Positions 1 through 8,641 are shown, counted from the stretch's first letter. The stretch is DNA of 20,129 bases from Nothopassalora personata (GCA_033816765.1 JAVSIV010000032.1:1-20129), one strand, 5' to 3'. Notes: generated by a model from the letters alone, not told the origin. A program made the numbers and translations.

Positions 1-864
1 TGGCAGCGTGCTGCTGAAGCTAAGCTGCAAGCATCCAAGTACCGTACAGTAAAGGACTCCCTTCAAAACGTCCAGAGCTGGCTGAAGAACGGCGCTTGGA
101 CATATGTCGACTCAAAGATTCCTAGTCTCACCAAGTCCACGGATGGCACAACTACCCAGTATGCCTCCGTTGATGAGATGATGGAGGATCTGGCTAAGCG
201 CTACGGCACCCGCAACGCCCACGCCAACGCCATGACCAAGCTCAACACTCTTCAGCAAGGCGACAAGGAGAAGTTCAGCGACTTCTACCCATCCTTCCGC
301 GAGAACGCCGACATCGTCAATCTGGACAACGGCGCCGAGGAGAAGAAGCTCGAGAAGGACTTCTTACTCCGCAAGCTGAATGCGCGCTACGACAACCGCA
401 TTATGAACGAGGATACGGCCAAGATGACTCTCGAACAAGTTGTCTCAGCACTGTACGATTACGAGGACAAGTTTGAAGCCTACGACCTTAAGCACGGCAA
501 GACCAGCAACAAGACCCAAGGTGACAAGAAGAACACCAAGGGTGGCGATGACAAGAAGGATAGCACTTCGAGCGGTGGAGGCAACACGAACACCACTACC
601 AACCCGAATGCTAAGACCAAGTGGGCTGACCGTCCTCAGCAGTATCAGCACATCCAGCCTCTGGATGCGACTCGAGCCCAAGAATGCATCGACCAGAATC
701 GGTGTCTGAAGTGCGAAGAAGAGGGACACCGCCGCGTTGACACAGACCAGTGTCCACTGCGCGATGTTGCCCGCCGTCCTTTCGCACCAGGTTACAACCC
801 AAGCAACAACCGTCGCAATGGTGGTGGCAATGCCAACAACAACGGCGGCGCGGGAAACGCCTAG
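1..864 (+). CDS. gag: Gag polyprotein of Gypsy-A (5' partial)
   Basis: The frame is open from the first base to a TAG at 862-864, so 287 residues are visible and the true start lies upstream. The first half (about residues 1-160) is rich in charged residues and helix-like, as expected of a retrotransposon capsid. It is followed by a Lys/Gly/Thr/Asn-rich linker. A zinc knuckle then lies near 700-770: Cys-x2-Cys-x4-His-x7-Cys. The last gap is longer than the x4 of a canonical retroviral knuckle. The tail is rich in Asn, Gly and Arg, suiting nucleic-acid binding. Gag should form the cytoplasmic virus-like particle and package element RNA. The last codons carry a -1 slippery heptamer that leads into pol. 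The ATG at 178 is internal and is not the real start. Confidence 0.9.
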   Translation, partial: WQRAAEAKLQASKYRTVKDSLQNVQSWLKNGAWTYVDSKIPSLTKSTDGTTTQYASVDEMMEDLAKRYGTRNAHANAMTKLNTLQQGDKEKFSDFYPSFRENADIVNLDNGAEEKKLEKDFLLRKLNARYDNRIMNEDTAKMTLEQVVSALYDYEDKFEAYDLKHGKTSNKTQGDKKNTKGGDDKKDSTSSGGGNTNTTTNPNAKTKWADRPQQYQHIQPLDATRAQECIDQNRCLKCEEEGHRRVDTDQCPLRDVARRPFAPGYNPSNNRRNGGGNANNNGGAGNA

Positions 865-894
865 TCCACTCTGTGAGCGCAACACACAGTGGAC
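852..894 (+). promoter_or_regulatory. Programmed -1 ribosomal frameshift signal, gag to pol
   Basis: The heptamer GGGAAAC (852-858) is phased G GGA AAC in the gag frame, which is the X XXY YYZ form of a -1 slippery site. It ends 3 nt before the gag stop codon (862-864). After a 5-nt spacer (859-863), GTCCACT (864-870) pairs with AGTGGAC (888-894). Past a C:C mismatch (871/887), TGTG (872-875) pairs with CACA (883-886), leaving a 7-nt loop. Slipping one base back puts the ribosome on CGC at 858, which is exactly the pol frame. I see no clear pseudoknot partner for the loop. Function is inferred from form and position. Confidence 0.8.
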
Positions 895-3800
895 CGCACG
901 AGTCACGAGTACAAGAGCATGAACATGAGCAAGGACCTCCTGAGAGAGGCAAGGTTTTGAGCATATCGGCACACTCCCTGCTGGCTGCAAACCACTCTGT
1001 AGATGAACACAATCCAGTGATAGCTTCTCATTTGGTTATGCCATGCACAGTGAATGGAAAGATCCCTGCTCAAACCTTTCATGATGATGGTGCTAACTCT
1101 ACGTACTTCGACATCGACTTTGCGCGCAGAAATAACCTTGATATGATACAACTGCCCAACCCCATGGGGCTGATGTTAGCAGACGGCCAACCTGCTAGTG
1201 ACCTAATCACTCACAGAACAACGGCACAGATCCAGATCGGCGACCACGTGGAGACAAGGTCTGGTTACTGCGCATCACTGGAATATGATGTAGTCCTCGG
1301 CCGACCCTGGCACGACGAGCATCAGCCTGTGTTCCACTATGCGTCAGGAACCATGACTCTGTTCTCAGCCTATTGCCGCGCCAACTGCTTGAGGAGCACT
1401 GAACCCGTATGCGTGCAGTCTATCAACGACAAAGGAACCACGCCGGTGTGCATCCTGCAGACCGAAATGCCAGTGCTCGAACCCTCCAGATCCAACTTCG
1501 CTAACTACGTACGACCTTACGTAGAGGATGAAGATGAACCCGTCCCAGCTGTGGTTCAGGAGACACACAACACGAAGGCAGCCATGCGGCATGCAGTAGA
1601 CCTTGAAGAAGAACTGGAAGCATCACACCACGCCCGTAAGCCATTACCTGCTGATGGTCCTGACACTCTGAAGCGTCCGGCTCGACACACCAAGAAGGCG
1701 CCGAAGCCTATGCCAGAAGAACCCGAGATCGATATCAAACCCATCACGGCAGAGGCGCTTAGGCGAATGAGTCGCAGGCAAGGCTGTGAAATTCATATGA
1801 TGTGGATGTTTGATCCGAAAGAAGACCTTGACAAACAAGTCGCTCGCGATCCCCTCTCAGCTTGTGCGCTGAAGGCATTCGGCATGCGAGCTAAGCCCGT
1901 AAGAGGAGGCACGGCTGCGATGTTGGTGGACTCCAACACTCAGGAGAACATGGACAGATTGGAGAAGTCCCCGGGTGATTACACCCAGCGACAACTCAAT
2001 GCATCTGCCGTGTCAGCCGACGACTATCAGCGATTCATGAACGGCAAAGACAAAGACCAAGATCCTACCCCTTTGCTGCCGGTTGAATTCCGAGAAATGG
2101 CCAGACTGTTCAGCCGCAAGGAGGCAGACAAGGTGCCACCAAGGAGACCAGGTGTGGACCACGAGATCAAACTGAAGAACGGTCAAACCCCTCCGTTTCG
2201 AAGACCATACTCCTTCTCCGCTCGGGAAAACGAGGTCATTAAAAAATGGGTCGATGACCAGCTCGAAAAAGGCTTCATCCAGCGCAGTGTGTCACCAGCA
2301 GCAGCACCTGTTCTGATAGTAAAGAAACCAGGCGGAGGACTCCGCGTTTGTGTCGACTATCGTGCACTGAACGCGCTGACCACAAAGAGCAGGTACCCAA
2401 TCCCTCTCTTTCAGGAAACGCTAGACCGCATTGCAGGCGCGCAATGGTTCACTAAGCTGGATGTCATTGCAGCATTCAACCGTATCCGCATTGCAGCAGG
2501 GGATGAATGGAAAACGGCATTCACTACTAGGTATGGGCAGTTCGAATGCGTGGTTATGCCCTTTGGATTATGCAATGCGCCAGGAACATTCCAATCCTTC
2601 ATTAACGACACTCTGAGGGAGTTCTTGGATGACTTCGTATCATGCTACCTGGATGATGCACTTGTATTCAGCAAAACCAGGGAAGAGCACGTCCAACATG
2701 TGCTAAAGGTTCTAAGAAAGCTCGACGCTGCTGGACTGCAGCTCGACATCGACAAGTGCGAGTTCTTCAGACATGAGACCACATATCTTGGCGTGATTAT
2801 TACGAACGAAGGCATCAAAATGGATCCAGCCAAGATCGAATGCGTGAAGAACTGGCCTACTCCCGCCAACGTTACCGATATTTTGTCGTTCACGGGGTTT
2901 GCCAACTTCTATCGGCGGTTCATCAAAGACTTTAGCAAGATCTGTTTGCCCATGACCAAACTCACGCGCAAGAACGTACCATGGGAATGGTCAGAGTCGT
3001 GCCAACGAGCATTCGACGCGCTGAAACAGGCATTCATCGACGCCCCTACACTGAAGCACTTCTATCCAGGAAGAGAAACGATTCTCGAAACAGATGCCTC
3101 GGATTACGTGACCGCAGCAGTCCTTTCTCAACGAGATGAGAATGGCGTACTTCATCCGATCGCATACATGTCCAAGAAGATGGATCCGCAACAGTGCAAT
3201 TACGACATCTATGACAAGGAGCTTTTGGCGATCGTACAAGCTTTCGAAGAATGGCGCCCGGAGCTAACCGTCAACGAGTACGGCACTGACGACTACGAGA
3301 ATCTGCCAGACCCCGACTCTGCAGAGGACAAGCCTACTCTCGTGTATTCTGATCACAAGAACCTTGAATGGTTCATGAGTACGAAACAGCTTAACCGAAG
3401 GCAAGCTAGGTGGGCCGAGTTCCTGTCCCAATTCTTCTTCAAGATAGTGTACCGACCAGGCGTACAAGGCACGAAGCCGGACAGTCTCACACGGCGCTCA
3501 CAGGACCTTCCTGTGCCTGGCGATCTTACTGATCCGCGCAATCAGCAACAACATCAGATATTGCTTGGGCCAGACCGGGTTCTGAATCTGTCCTCCACGA
3601 GAGTCCTTAGCGCCTCCGCCAACGACGTCGTGACTCCGCTCACCACCGCCATCCGAGAATTGTATGCGCAGCCAGAGGCAGAGGAGGCCGTCCAACAACT
3701 GGAACGCGATGAGCCATGCACGCTGCTACGAAAACATCGTATCGACGACCGTCATGCAGTGCCAGTTGGGGGAATGATATACATCAAGAACATCTATGGC

Positions 3801-5864
3801 GGATACAGCCTGTTCGTTCCACCAGAGTCAGAAGATGCCCTTGATGAAGGAGAAGTGCCGGTGCGCACTCGCATCGTGCAAGCTTTCCATGACCATGCCG
3901 CAGCGGGCCACATGGGAGATGAAAAGACTTACGAACTCGTTGCTCGCAATTATACTTGGCCAGGCATGGCTCGTTTTGTCAAGAAATACGTCCGAGCTTG
4001 TCGCACTTGCCACACGAACAAGAGCACCAACATCCAGTACCCTGGACTGTTGAAGCCGTTGCCTGTACCATTCGGCGCATGGGAAGACATTGCTGTCGAC
4101 TTCGTCGTCAAACTGCCGGAGGGGAAGAGTGCGGTGGATGGACGAACATACGAGAACATCATGACGGTCACATGCCGCCTTACCAAGGAAAGACACATCA
4201 TTCCTGTCCTCTCGATGACCGCCGAACATTGTGCCTTGGTGTTCTTGAAGTACGTGTTCAGCAGACATGGGCTTCCCAAGTCCATCGTCTCAGATCGCGG
4301 CACGCAATGGGTATCGGCCTTTTGGCGAAGGATCTGTGCCCTCCTAGGCATCAACCAGAAGCTCTCATCTTCATATCACCCGGAGACGGACGGCCAGTCG
4401 GAGAACACGAACAAGGTGATGGAACAGTACCTCCGCATGTTCGTCAATTACGCTCAGGATGACTGGCCGGATTGGGCCCCGTTGGCCGAGTTTACTGCTA
4501 ACAACGCCGTATCAGCTACAACAGGGGTATCACCGTTCTACGCCAACACAGGACGTAACCCACGCTTTTCCGAGCTCCACCTCGAGCTCCCAATGCCACT
4601 TATGCCACACAGGCAACGACTCGACGCGGAGTCAGCAGACAGGTTCGCAAGAAAGATGCATGACATGCAGGAGTTCCTACGACAGCAAATGGCCCTCGCC
4701 CAAGCCGTCCAAGCCGAATACGCAAACCAAAACCGTACACCAGCACCACGATACGTCGAAGGTAACGAGGTATGGGTGAGCACCGAGAACTGGGAGATGG
4801 AGAGACCGTCTAGGAAGTTGGACGTGAAGTGGTCAGGTCCGCACGTGATCACGGAGGTGCTGCCGGGGAACACCTATAAAGTGGAGCTGCCGCCCACTAT
4901 GAATATTGACAACCGCTTCCACTCACACCTTCTAGCACCGGTTCATCCTCCAGTCGAAGGGCAAGTACAACCTGCGCCTCCACCGATACGAATCGTGGAC
5001 GACGAACAACACGAAACCAACCCAGCCGAGCCCGACTTTTGGGAAGTGGAGGAGGTGTTGGATTGCAAGAAGAGATGGCCGAGAGGAAGAACACCTAGAG
5101 GTGGTGTGAAAGAGCCATATTATGAGTACTTGGTGAAGTACGTTGGATACCTAGAACCATCCTATGAAGCTGCGGGCCAGGTCATTGAGACAGCCGCCGC
5201 CTCTGTCGCCGACTTTCACCATAACCATCCTCGAGCAACCAGACCACCTGGTTTTCAACCTCCTGCAGACTGGGTTGCCAATGAGGATGCCACGGGCATG
5301 CGACTGGCGCGTGACTCAGCACTCAATGCAGCAGCGATGGCTCTGATGCCGGTGGGACCTGGACTCAGGACTTGTGAGAAAGAGAGCGATACGCGTCGCG
5401 ATGACGATCTTTCTCGACAAACAGACCAAGTAACAGGAGTGGATCTGCTGATTGGCGCGAGTCATGACGACAGTGAAGCTGATGCGCATCAGATCGCAGT
5501 GTGTAGCCGCCTGGATGGCGCGAGTCACTACGGCACAGGGTACCTGTGTGAAGAGCTGGGTACACACACCGAGAAAGACACCGTCCGGACAGTAGCTGAG
5601 GCTGCTGCGCCGTGTCGCCGCGAAAGTCTGCCTGCGTTACGTAGCGTCATAGATGGTTACGCGGAGGACGAGGAAGTCGACACTGTGACGGATGATGAGT
5701 TGATAGACGACGAGAAGTTCGCGAAGGCAATGATGGATACGATGGATAGGAGAGGACAGAGTGCTCCGGAGCGCACTCTCAGAGGGGGGGGTAGTGTCAC
5801 CGTACCGGCGCCCATTCACCTCGATCCGCGCGCACGTGCGTGGGCACCACAAGCGCGCCGCTGA
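858..5864 (+). CDS. pol: Pol polyprotein of Gypsy-A (protease, RT, RNase H, integrase, chromodomain-like)
   Basis: The frame is -1 relative to gag. Its first ATG is at 750 (1704 codons to the stop), but I take translation to enter by frameshifting at 858. Residues below count from 750. Protease: Asp-Asp-Gly-Ala at about 112-115 and a downstream LGRPW. RT: VCVDYRALN and YLDD at 633-636. RNase H: ETDAS with Asp 782, then KELLA, SDHKNL and a final Asp in KPDSLTRR; an acidic insert precedes SDHKNL. Integrase: His-His-Cys-Cys zinc module, then VDF, SDRGTQW and ETDGQSEN, giving the D, D and E catalytic residues. A GP-type module (KWSGPH) follows. Near 5040-5230 is a chromodomain-like stretch with LVKYVGY in place of the usual LVKWKGY and ending FHHNHP. 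About 200 unassigned acidic residues follow, and the stop lies inside the 3' LTR. No catalytic motif is missing, so the copy may be active. Confidence 0.93.
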   Translation, partial: RLVHSVSATHSGPHESRVQEHEHEQGPPERGKVLSISAHSLLAANHSVDEHNPVIASHLVMPCTVNGKIPAQTFHDDGANSTYFDIDFARRNNLDMIQLPNPMGLMLADGQPASDLITHRTTAQIQIGDHVETRSGYCASLEYDVVLGRPWHDEHQPVFHYASGTMTLFSAYCRANCLRSTEPVCVQSINDKGTTPVCILQTEMPVLEPSRSNFANYVRPYVEDEDEPVPAVVQETHNTKAAMRHAVDLEEELEASHHARKPLPADGPDTLKRPARHTKKAPKPMPEEPEIDIKPITAEALRRMSRRQGCEIHMMWMFDPKEDLDKQVARDPLSACALKAFGMRAKPVRGGTAAMLVDSNTQENMDRLEKSPGDYTQRQLNASAVSADDYQRFMNGKDKDQDPTPLLPVEFREMARLFSRKEADKVPPRRPGVDHEIKLKNGQTPPFRRPYSFSARENEVIKKWVDDQLEKGFIQRSVSPAAAPVLIVKKPGGGLRVCVDYRALNALTTKSRYPIPLFQETLDRIAGAQWFTKLDVIAAFNRIRIAAGDEWKTAFTTRYGQFECVVMPFGLCNAPGTFQSFINDTLREFLDDFVSCYLDDALVFSKTREEHVQHVLKVLRKLDAAGLQLDIDKCEFFRHETTYLGVIITNEGIKMDPAKIECVKNWPTPANVTDILSFTGFANFYRRFIKDFSKICLPMTKLTRKNVPWEWSESCQRAFDALKQAFIDAPTLKHFYPGRETILETDASDYVTAAVLSQRDENGVLHPIAYMSKKMDPQQCNYDIYDKELLAIVQAFEEWRPELTVNEYGTDDYENLPDPDSAEDKPTLVYSDHKNLEWFMSTKQLNRRQARWAEFLSQFFFKIVYRPGVQGTKPDSLTRRSQDLPVPGDLTDPRNQQQHQILLGPDRVLNLSSTRVLSASANDVVTPLTTAIRELYAQPEAEEAVQQLERDEPCTLLRKHRIDDRHAVPVGGMIYIKNIYGGYSLFVPPESEDALDEGEVPVRTRIVQAFHDHAAAGHMGDEKTYELVARNYTWPGMARFVKKYVRACRTCHTNKSTNIQYPGLLKPLPVPFGAWEDIAVDFVVKLPEGKSAVDGRTYENIMTVTCRLTKERHIIPVLSMTAEHCALVFLKYVFSRHGLPKSIVSDRGTQWVSAFWRRICALLGINQKLSSSYHPETDGQSENTNKVMEQYLRMFVNYAQDDWPDWAPLAEFTANNAVSATTGVSPFYANTGRNPRFSELHLELPMPLMPHRQRLDAESADRFARKMHDMQEFLRQQMALAQAVQAEYANQNRTPAPRYVEGNEVWVSTENWEMERPSRKLDVKWSGPHVITEVLPGNTYKVELPPTMNIDNRFHSHLLAPVHPPVEGQVQPAPPPIRIVDDEQHETNPAEPDFWEVEEVLDCKKRWPRGRTPRGGVKEPYYEYLVKYVGYLEPSYEAAGQVIETAAASVADFHHNHPRATRPPGFQPPADWVANEDATGMRLARDSALNAAAMALMPVGPGLRTCEKESDTRRDDDLSRQTDQVTGVDLLIGASHDDSEADAHQIAVCSRLDGASHYGTGYLCEELGTHTEKDTVRTVAEAAAPCRRESLPALRSVIDGYAEDEEVDTVTDDELIDDEKFAKAMMDTMDRRGQSAPERTLRGGGSVTVPAPIHLDPRARAWAPQARR
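5781..5794 (+). other. Polypurine tract of Gypsy-A (plus-strand DNA primer)
   Basis: AGA followed by a run of eight G (5784-5791) and TAG directly abuts the LTR start TGTCAC. Its position and composition match the plus-strand primer that survives RNase H digestion in LTR elements. It is also translated, as the Gly-rich run near the C-terminus of pol. Confidence 0.85.
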
Positions 5865-5987
5865 CTAAGCCGCTGACTAATCGGCTTGGCGCTCCCTTAA
5901 GTATCTCGCGCTCTCCGCGCCTCTCTTAGATAGCTATCTATTCGACTTGTACCTTATCCGACCACGTGCTTGCACCTGCTTGTGACA
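5795..5987 (+). repeat. 3' LTR of Gypsy-A, left copy (193 bp)
   Basis: It starts TGTCAC just after the polypurine tract and ends GTGACA, a perfect 6-bp terminal inversion. An identical-length copy is at 14460-14652 on the other strand, and the flanks differ beyond the shared ends, which fixes both boundaries. The first 70 bases encode the end of pol (stop 5862-5864). A 12-bp tandem duplication lies at 5857-5868 and 5869-5880, a perfect 14-bp palindrome (TAGATAGCTATCTA) at 5927-5940, and CACGTG hexamers at 5833-5838 and 5963-5968. I see no convincing TATA box. At 193 bp it is a short LTR. Confidence 0.92.
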
Positions 5988-6382
5988 GTAATCTAGAAAA
6001 GAACTCTATACGGCTTACTATAAGCTAATACCTTAAAGACACTCTATAGGCAGAACTGCATCGAGATACTATTAAGAAGGACTTTAAGCAAGTCATTTAG
6101 AACTCTACTAGGAGAGATAGACCTATGTCCTAGCTCCGAGACTACACCGCTCTTTCTTTACCCTACTAAGTAGGCCTTAGTATCTATACCTACGAACCTT
6201 ACTATTCTACACTAAAAGCCTTAGTAGGACCTAAGCTACGACTTTGAAGCATATATACCTTGTTTCATTACATTCAATTTATTATAGATTTATACTAAGA
6301 GAAAGGAGAAGAGAAGGGAAGCAAAATCCCAATTCTTAGGAGAGACAACTAGAAGAGATAGTTCAACCTTTAGAGATATAAG
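5988..6382 (+). other. RIP-mutated leader of the Copia remnant, no gene seen
   Basis: This AT-rich stretch between the Gypsy-A LTR and the first possible Copia gag codon is dominated by TA dinucleotides and holds no protein-like frame. It probably contains the remains of the Copia 5' LTR and leader, cut on the left by the Gypsy-A insertion. I could not identify an LTR boundary or primer-binding site with confidence. A purine-rich run (6298-6322) is not a polypurine tract by position. Confidence 0.45.
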
Positions 6383-8221
6383 ATGGAGAGCTAGTTAGCA
6401 TTCTTTACAATTAATAACCTATTAGAAGTGTCATTTAACAACATTAAGGGCAAGAACCTAAAACTCTAGGAAGAGACTAAGATTAAAGAGATTCTTAATG
6501 CACTAACATAGACAAAACAAAATGCAGCTTATAGCTTTAGTATCCTAAGTAGGATTATAGAAGAAGATGAATTTAAGCTTAAGGGCTCTTACGAATCTAG
6601 AAAAGCTACTAAGATATAGGTATATCTCTAGAACAAGTATAGCTAGGTGTTACTAACCTATGTACATAAGCTTATAAAACAGTTTATGAACTTTAAGATA
6701 AGTGAAGAGTTCACTATTAGATCTGCATAGGCACACCTAGTGTCTCTTAGAAGGAGGATTGCTAATGTTAACCTAGAGGGCTAGTACTATAGGAAAGCTA
6801 ATGTAAGAATAACCTAGCTTTTAAGCTTACTACTACCTAACTACTATGTAGCTAGGGATACCATTATAGCTTAGCTAAAGATGGATTATAAAAGGACCTT
6901 AAAGATCCTTAAGGCTTAAGAGGCTAGATTGAATCCCTCTAAGGCTAAGTATAGTATAGTAGCTACCTAGGTTAGGCCCTTAGGTTAGGTAAGATCACTT
7001 TCCTACCTTCTCTATAAGAAGGACCATCTCATTAAGGACTGCCCTAGTCTCTCTAAGGCAAAGAAGGTCCTTAGATCTCATTCCTAAGCACCATCCTCCT
7101 AGAATGTAACACATATTAAGAAGAGAAGATCTCTACTACCATCTTTAAGAAGAGCACTAAGAGAGAAGTCCTCTATAGAGGAACTTAAGAAAATAGTAAA
7201 GAAACTTAGCTCTAACATGCTATTACTCTAGAAGAACTAGGCCTAGTCTCCTTCCTCTAAAATAAGAAAGACTAGGAAAGGTTTCTCTAGCTAAGAGCTA
7301 CCTAACTTATGCAACTTATCCTAGAAGACAATGTCTAATAATAACAAGTATAATAAAGTAGCTTACTCAACTGTAGAAGTCTAAGGCAAGTTCCCCTTAT
7401 TAGAGTAGTTACTTAATTCTTATGCTTCATCCTATATAACTAACTAGAACTGCCTCTTTAGATCCATGACTCCCTTAATAAAGAAGAAATGGATCAAAGT
7501 AGGAGGTAGGCATTTGTTAGCTACTTATATTAGGACTATAGAGATAAGTAGGAGATCTAGTAGGAAAGTTGTTTTAGAAGATGTTCTACTTATACCTAAG
7601 CTAGGGGTAAACCTAGTTTCTTAGAACCAGTTTAGTAAGCAGTTTAGTGTCTAACCTCCTTTATTTTCTCTTATATCCCCCTCTAGCTAAACTGTTGTCT
7701 AGACAAGGCTCCTTAGGGGGGTTCTATTTATTAATAAGATTTCTCCTCTACTATAAGAAAGGGCACATCACTTATTATATGCACTACTAATAGAGAATGC
7801 CTTTATAACTACTAAATTAGAGACTGACCTAAAACAGTAGGAGCTTTAGTATAGAAGATTTACACACTTTAGGAAGAACTTACTCTAGAATCTTTATAAG
7901 GTAATAGACTTAAAAGAACCTATTCCTATTCCTAGGGATAGCTTCCACTAGTATAGAGTGTGTTCAATAGTAAAGATAAAGAAGTATAAAGGTAAAGTTA
8001 CTAAGAGAAGACCTAAGAGACTTGCCCTTATATCCATTAACATATGTAGTCTACTACTAACCTTAAGGCTAGGGTTCAAATACTAGCTTAAGATTGTTAA
8101 CAACTTCTCTAGAAAAAAGTGGACCTATCCTCTTAAGAAAAGAGAAGATGCTCTAGTTACTCTCTAGAACTGGAAGATTAAGGTAGAGAGGAAATCATTA
8201 GTACAGTTAAAAGTAGTTAGG
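6383..8221 (+). pseudogene. Copia gag-pol remnant (gag, protease, pre-integrase, integrase start)
   Basis: One frame can be followed from an ATG at 6383 to the truncation at 8221, broken only by TAG/TAA codons of the kind CAG, CAA or TGG yield under RIP. At about 6990-7050 there is a partial zinc knuckle: the His and last Cys are present, but the first two Cys positions read Ser and Leu, which C-to-T change does not explain. Near 7405-7440 is the protease motif, with the catalytic Asp codon now AAT (7415-7417) and the motif's Gly and His positions both TAT (Tyr). Around 7600 the LGVNLVS motif seen in Copia polyproteins occurs. The pre-integrase region lies near 7850-7900. Integrase starts near 8020, with its first catalytic Asp now Asn (AAC, 8039-8041). 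The match stops just before the expected second catalytic Asp. It cannot encode a working protein. Confidence 0.75.
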
Positions 8222-8628
8222 TGTTATGTCTCGTTCTAGGGCTAGTCTTAAAGGAGAGATAAGTTAAGTCACGTGGCGGTATTCTTTAGAGAGGCTAAAG
8301 TAAGCTAAGCGAAGATAAATGATTAGAGTAAGAGTTATATTCCAATTAGTGAGATAGTAACATAAGTTGAACGCATTAGAACCATAAGGGTTTTTAGCGT
8401 TCCTAAATATAAAGGAGATTCGCGGCGTAGAGCCTATAGCTTAGTATAATTACCTTAATTAGTCCTACTAATTATACTAATTACACTAATTAGTCCGCGA
8501 AGTGATTAGTGTCACGTGCGTCTAGATGATTAGTATTACGTGTCTCTAAGTGATTAGTATTACGTGTCTCTAAGTGATTAGTGTTACGTGTGTCTAGTCG
8601 GGGCTACCGTTTAGACTAAACCGTAACA
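8222..8628 (-). repeat. 3' LTR of Gypsy-B (407 bp)
   Basis: The plus strand reads TGTTATG at the left end and CCGTAACA at the right, so the LTR has TG...CA ends with inverted TGTTA/TAACA. The bases to its right are the reverse complement of a polypurine tract, which makes it the 3' LTR of a minus-strand element. It contains an AT-rich stretch of repeated ACTAATTA-like words (about 8450-8495) and four 24-bp tandem units (8503-8598). No second copy of this LTR is in the window. Confidence 0.8.
8503..8598. repeat. Four tandem 24-bp units in the Gypsy-B LTR
   Basis: Units at 8503-8526, 8527-8550, 8551-8574 and 8575-8598. The middle two are identical, and the outer two differ at a few positions. 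Each starts TGATTAGT and contains TACGTG or CACGTG; the first unit's CACGTG may be the less mutated form. They lie in what would be the U3 part of the LTR, a usual place for enhancer repeats. Confidence 0.85.
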
Positions 8629-8641
8629 CTATCCCCCTTCT
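8629..8641 (-). other. Polypurine tract of Gypsy-B
   Basis: On the minus strand this reads AGAAGGGGGATAG and abuts the TGTTACGG start of the LTR. It fixes the polarity of Gypsy-B. Purine runs lack CA/TG targets, which explains why it survived RIP. Confidence 0.75.

Larger units (their letters stand above)
1..5987 (+). mobile_element. Ty3/Gypsy LTR retrotransposon Gypsy-A, left copy (5' end outside window)
   Basis: The element contains gag, a gag/pol frameshift signal, pol, a polypurine tract and a 3' LTR in the order typical of Ty3/Gypsy (integrase after RNase H). The 5' LTR, primer-binding site and start of gag lie to the left of the window. CA and TG dinucleotides are abundant and both long reading frames are open, so this copy is young and has escaped the mutation that scarred the sequence to its right. 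The base after the LTR starts a candidate 5-bp target duplication, GTAAT (5988-5992); its partner would be outside the window. A second copy lies at 14460-20129 in opposite orientation. Confidence 0.95.
5988..8221 (+). mobile_element. RIP-mutated, truncated Ty1/Copia retrotransposon
   Basis: Gag, protease, pre-integrase and the start of integrase occur in this order in one frame; integrase before RT is the Copia order. The element is cut on the right at 8221 by the Gypsy-B LTR and on the left by the Gypsy-A insertion. RT and RNase H are not in the window. TA is in large excess: in 6841-6900 I count 11 TA against 1 CA and 2 TG. CG is also rare, unlike in the Gypsy remnants to the right. Confidence 0.8.

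Noticed and set aside
876..930. Pseudoknot extending the frameshift hairpin
   Set aside because: The loop AGCGCAA has no convincing complement within the next 50 bases.
445..1012. Antisense frames of 181 and 133 codons, one strongly hydrophobic, over the end of gag (mirrored at 19434-20001)
   Set aside because: They are shadows of the Asn/Gly/Thr-rich gag tail, have no family features, and occur identically in both copies simply because the DNA is identical.
3828..4462. Open frames of 134-168 codons overlapping integrase in other frames
   Set aside because: Composition and position match shadows of the pol frame; no domain or start context supports them.
8503..8598. CRISPR-like array
   Set aside because: The units are directly tandem without spacers and lie within an LTR.
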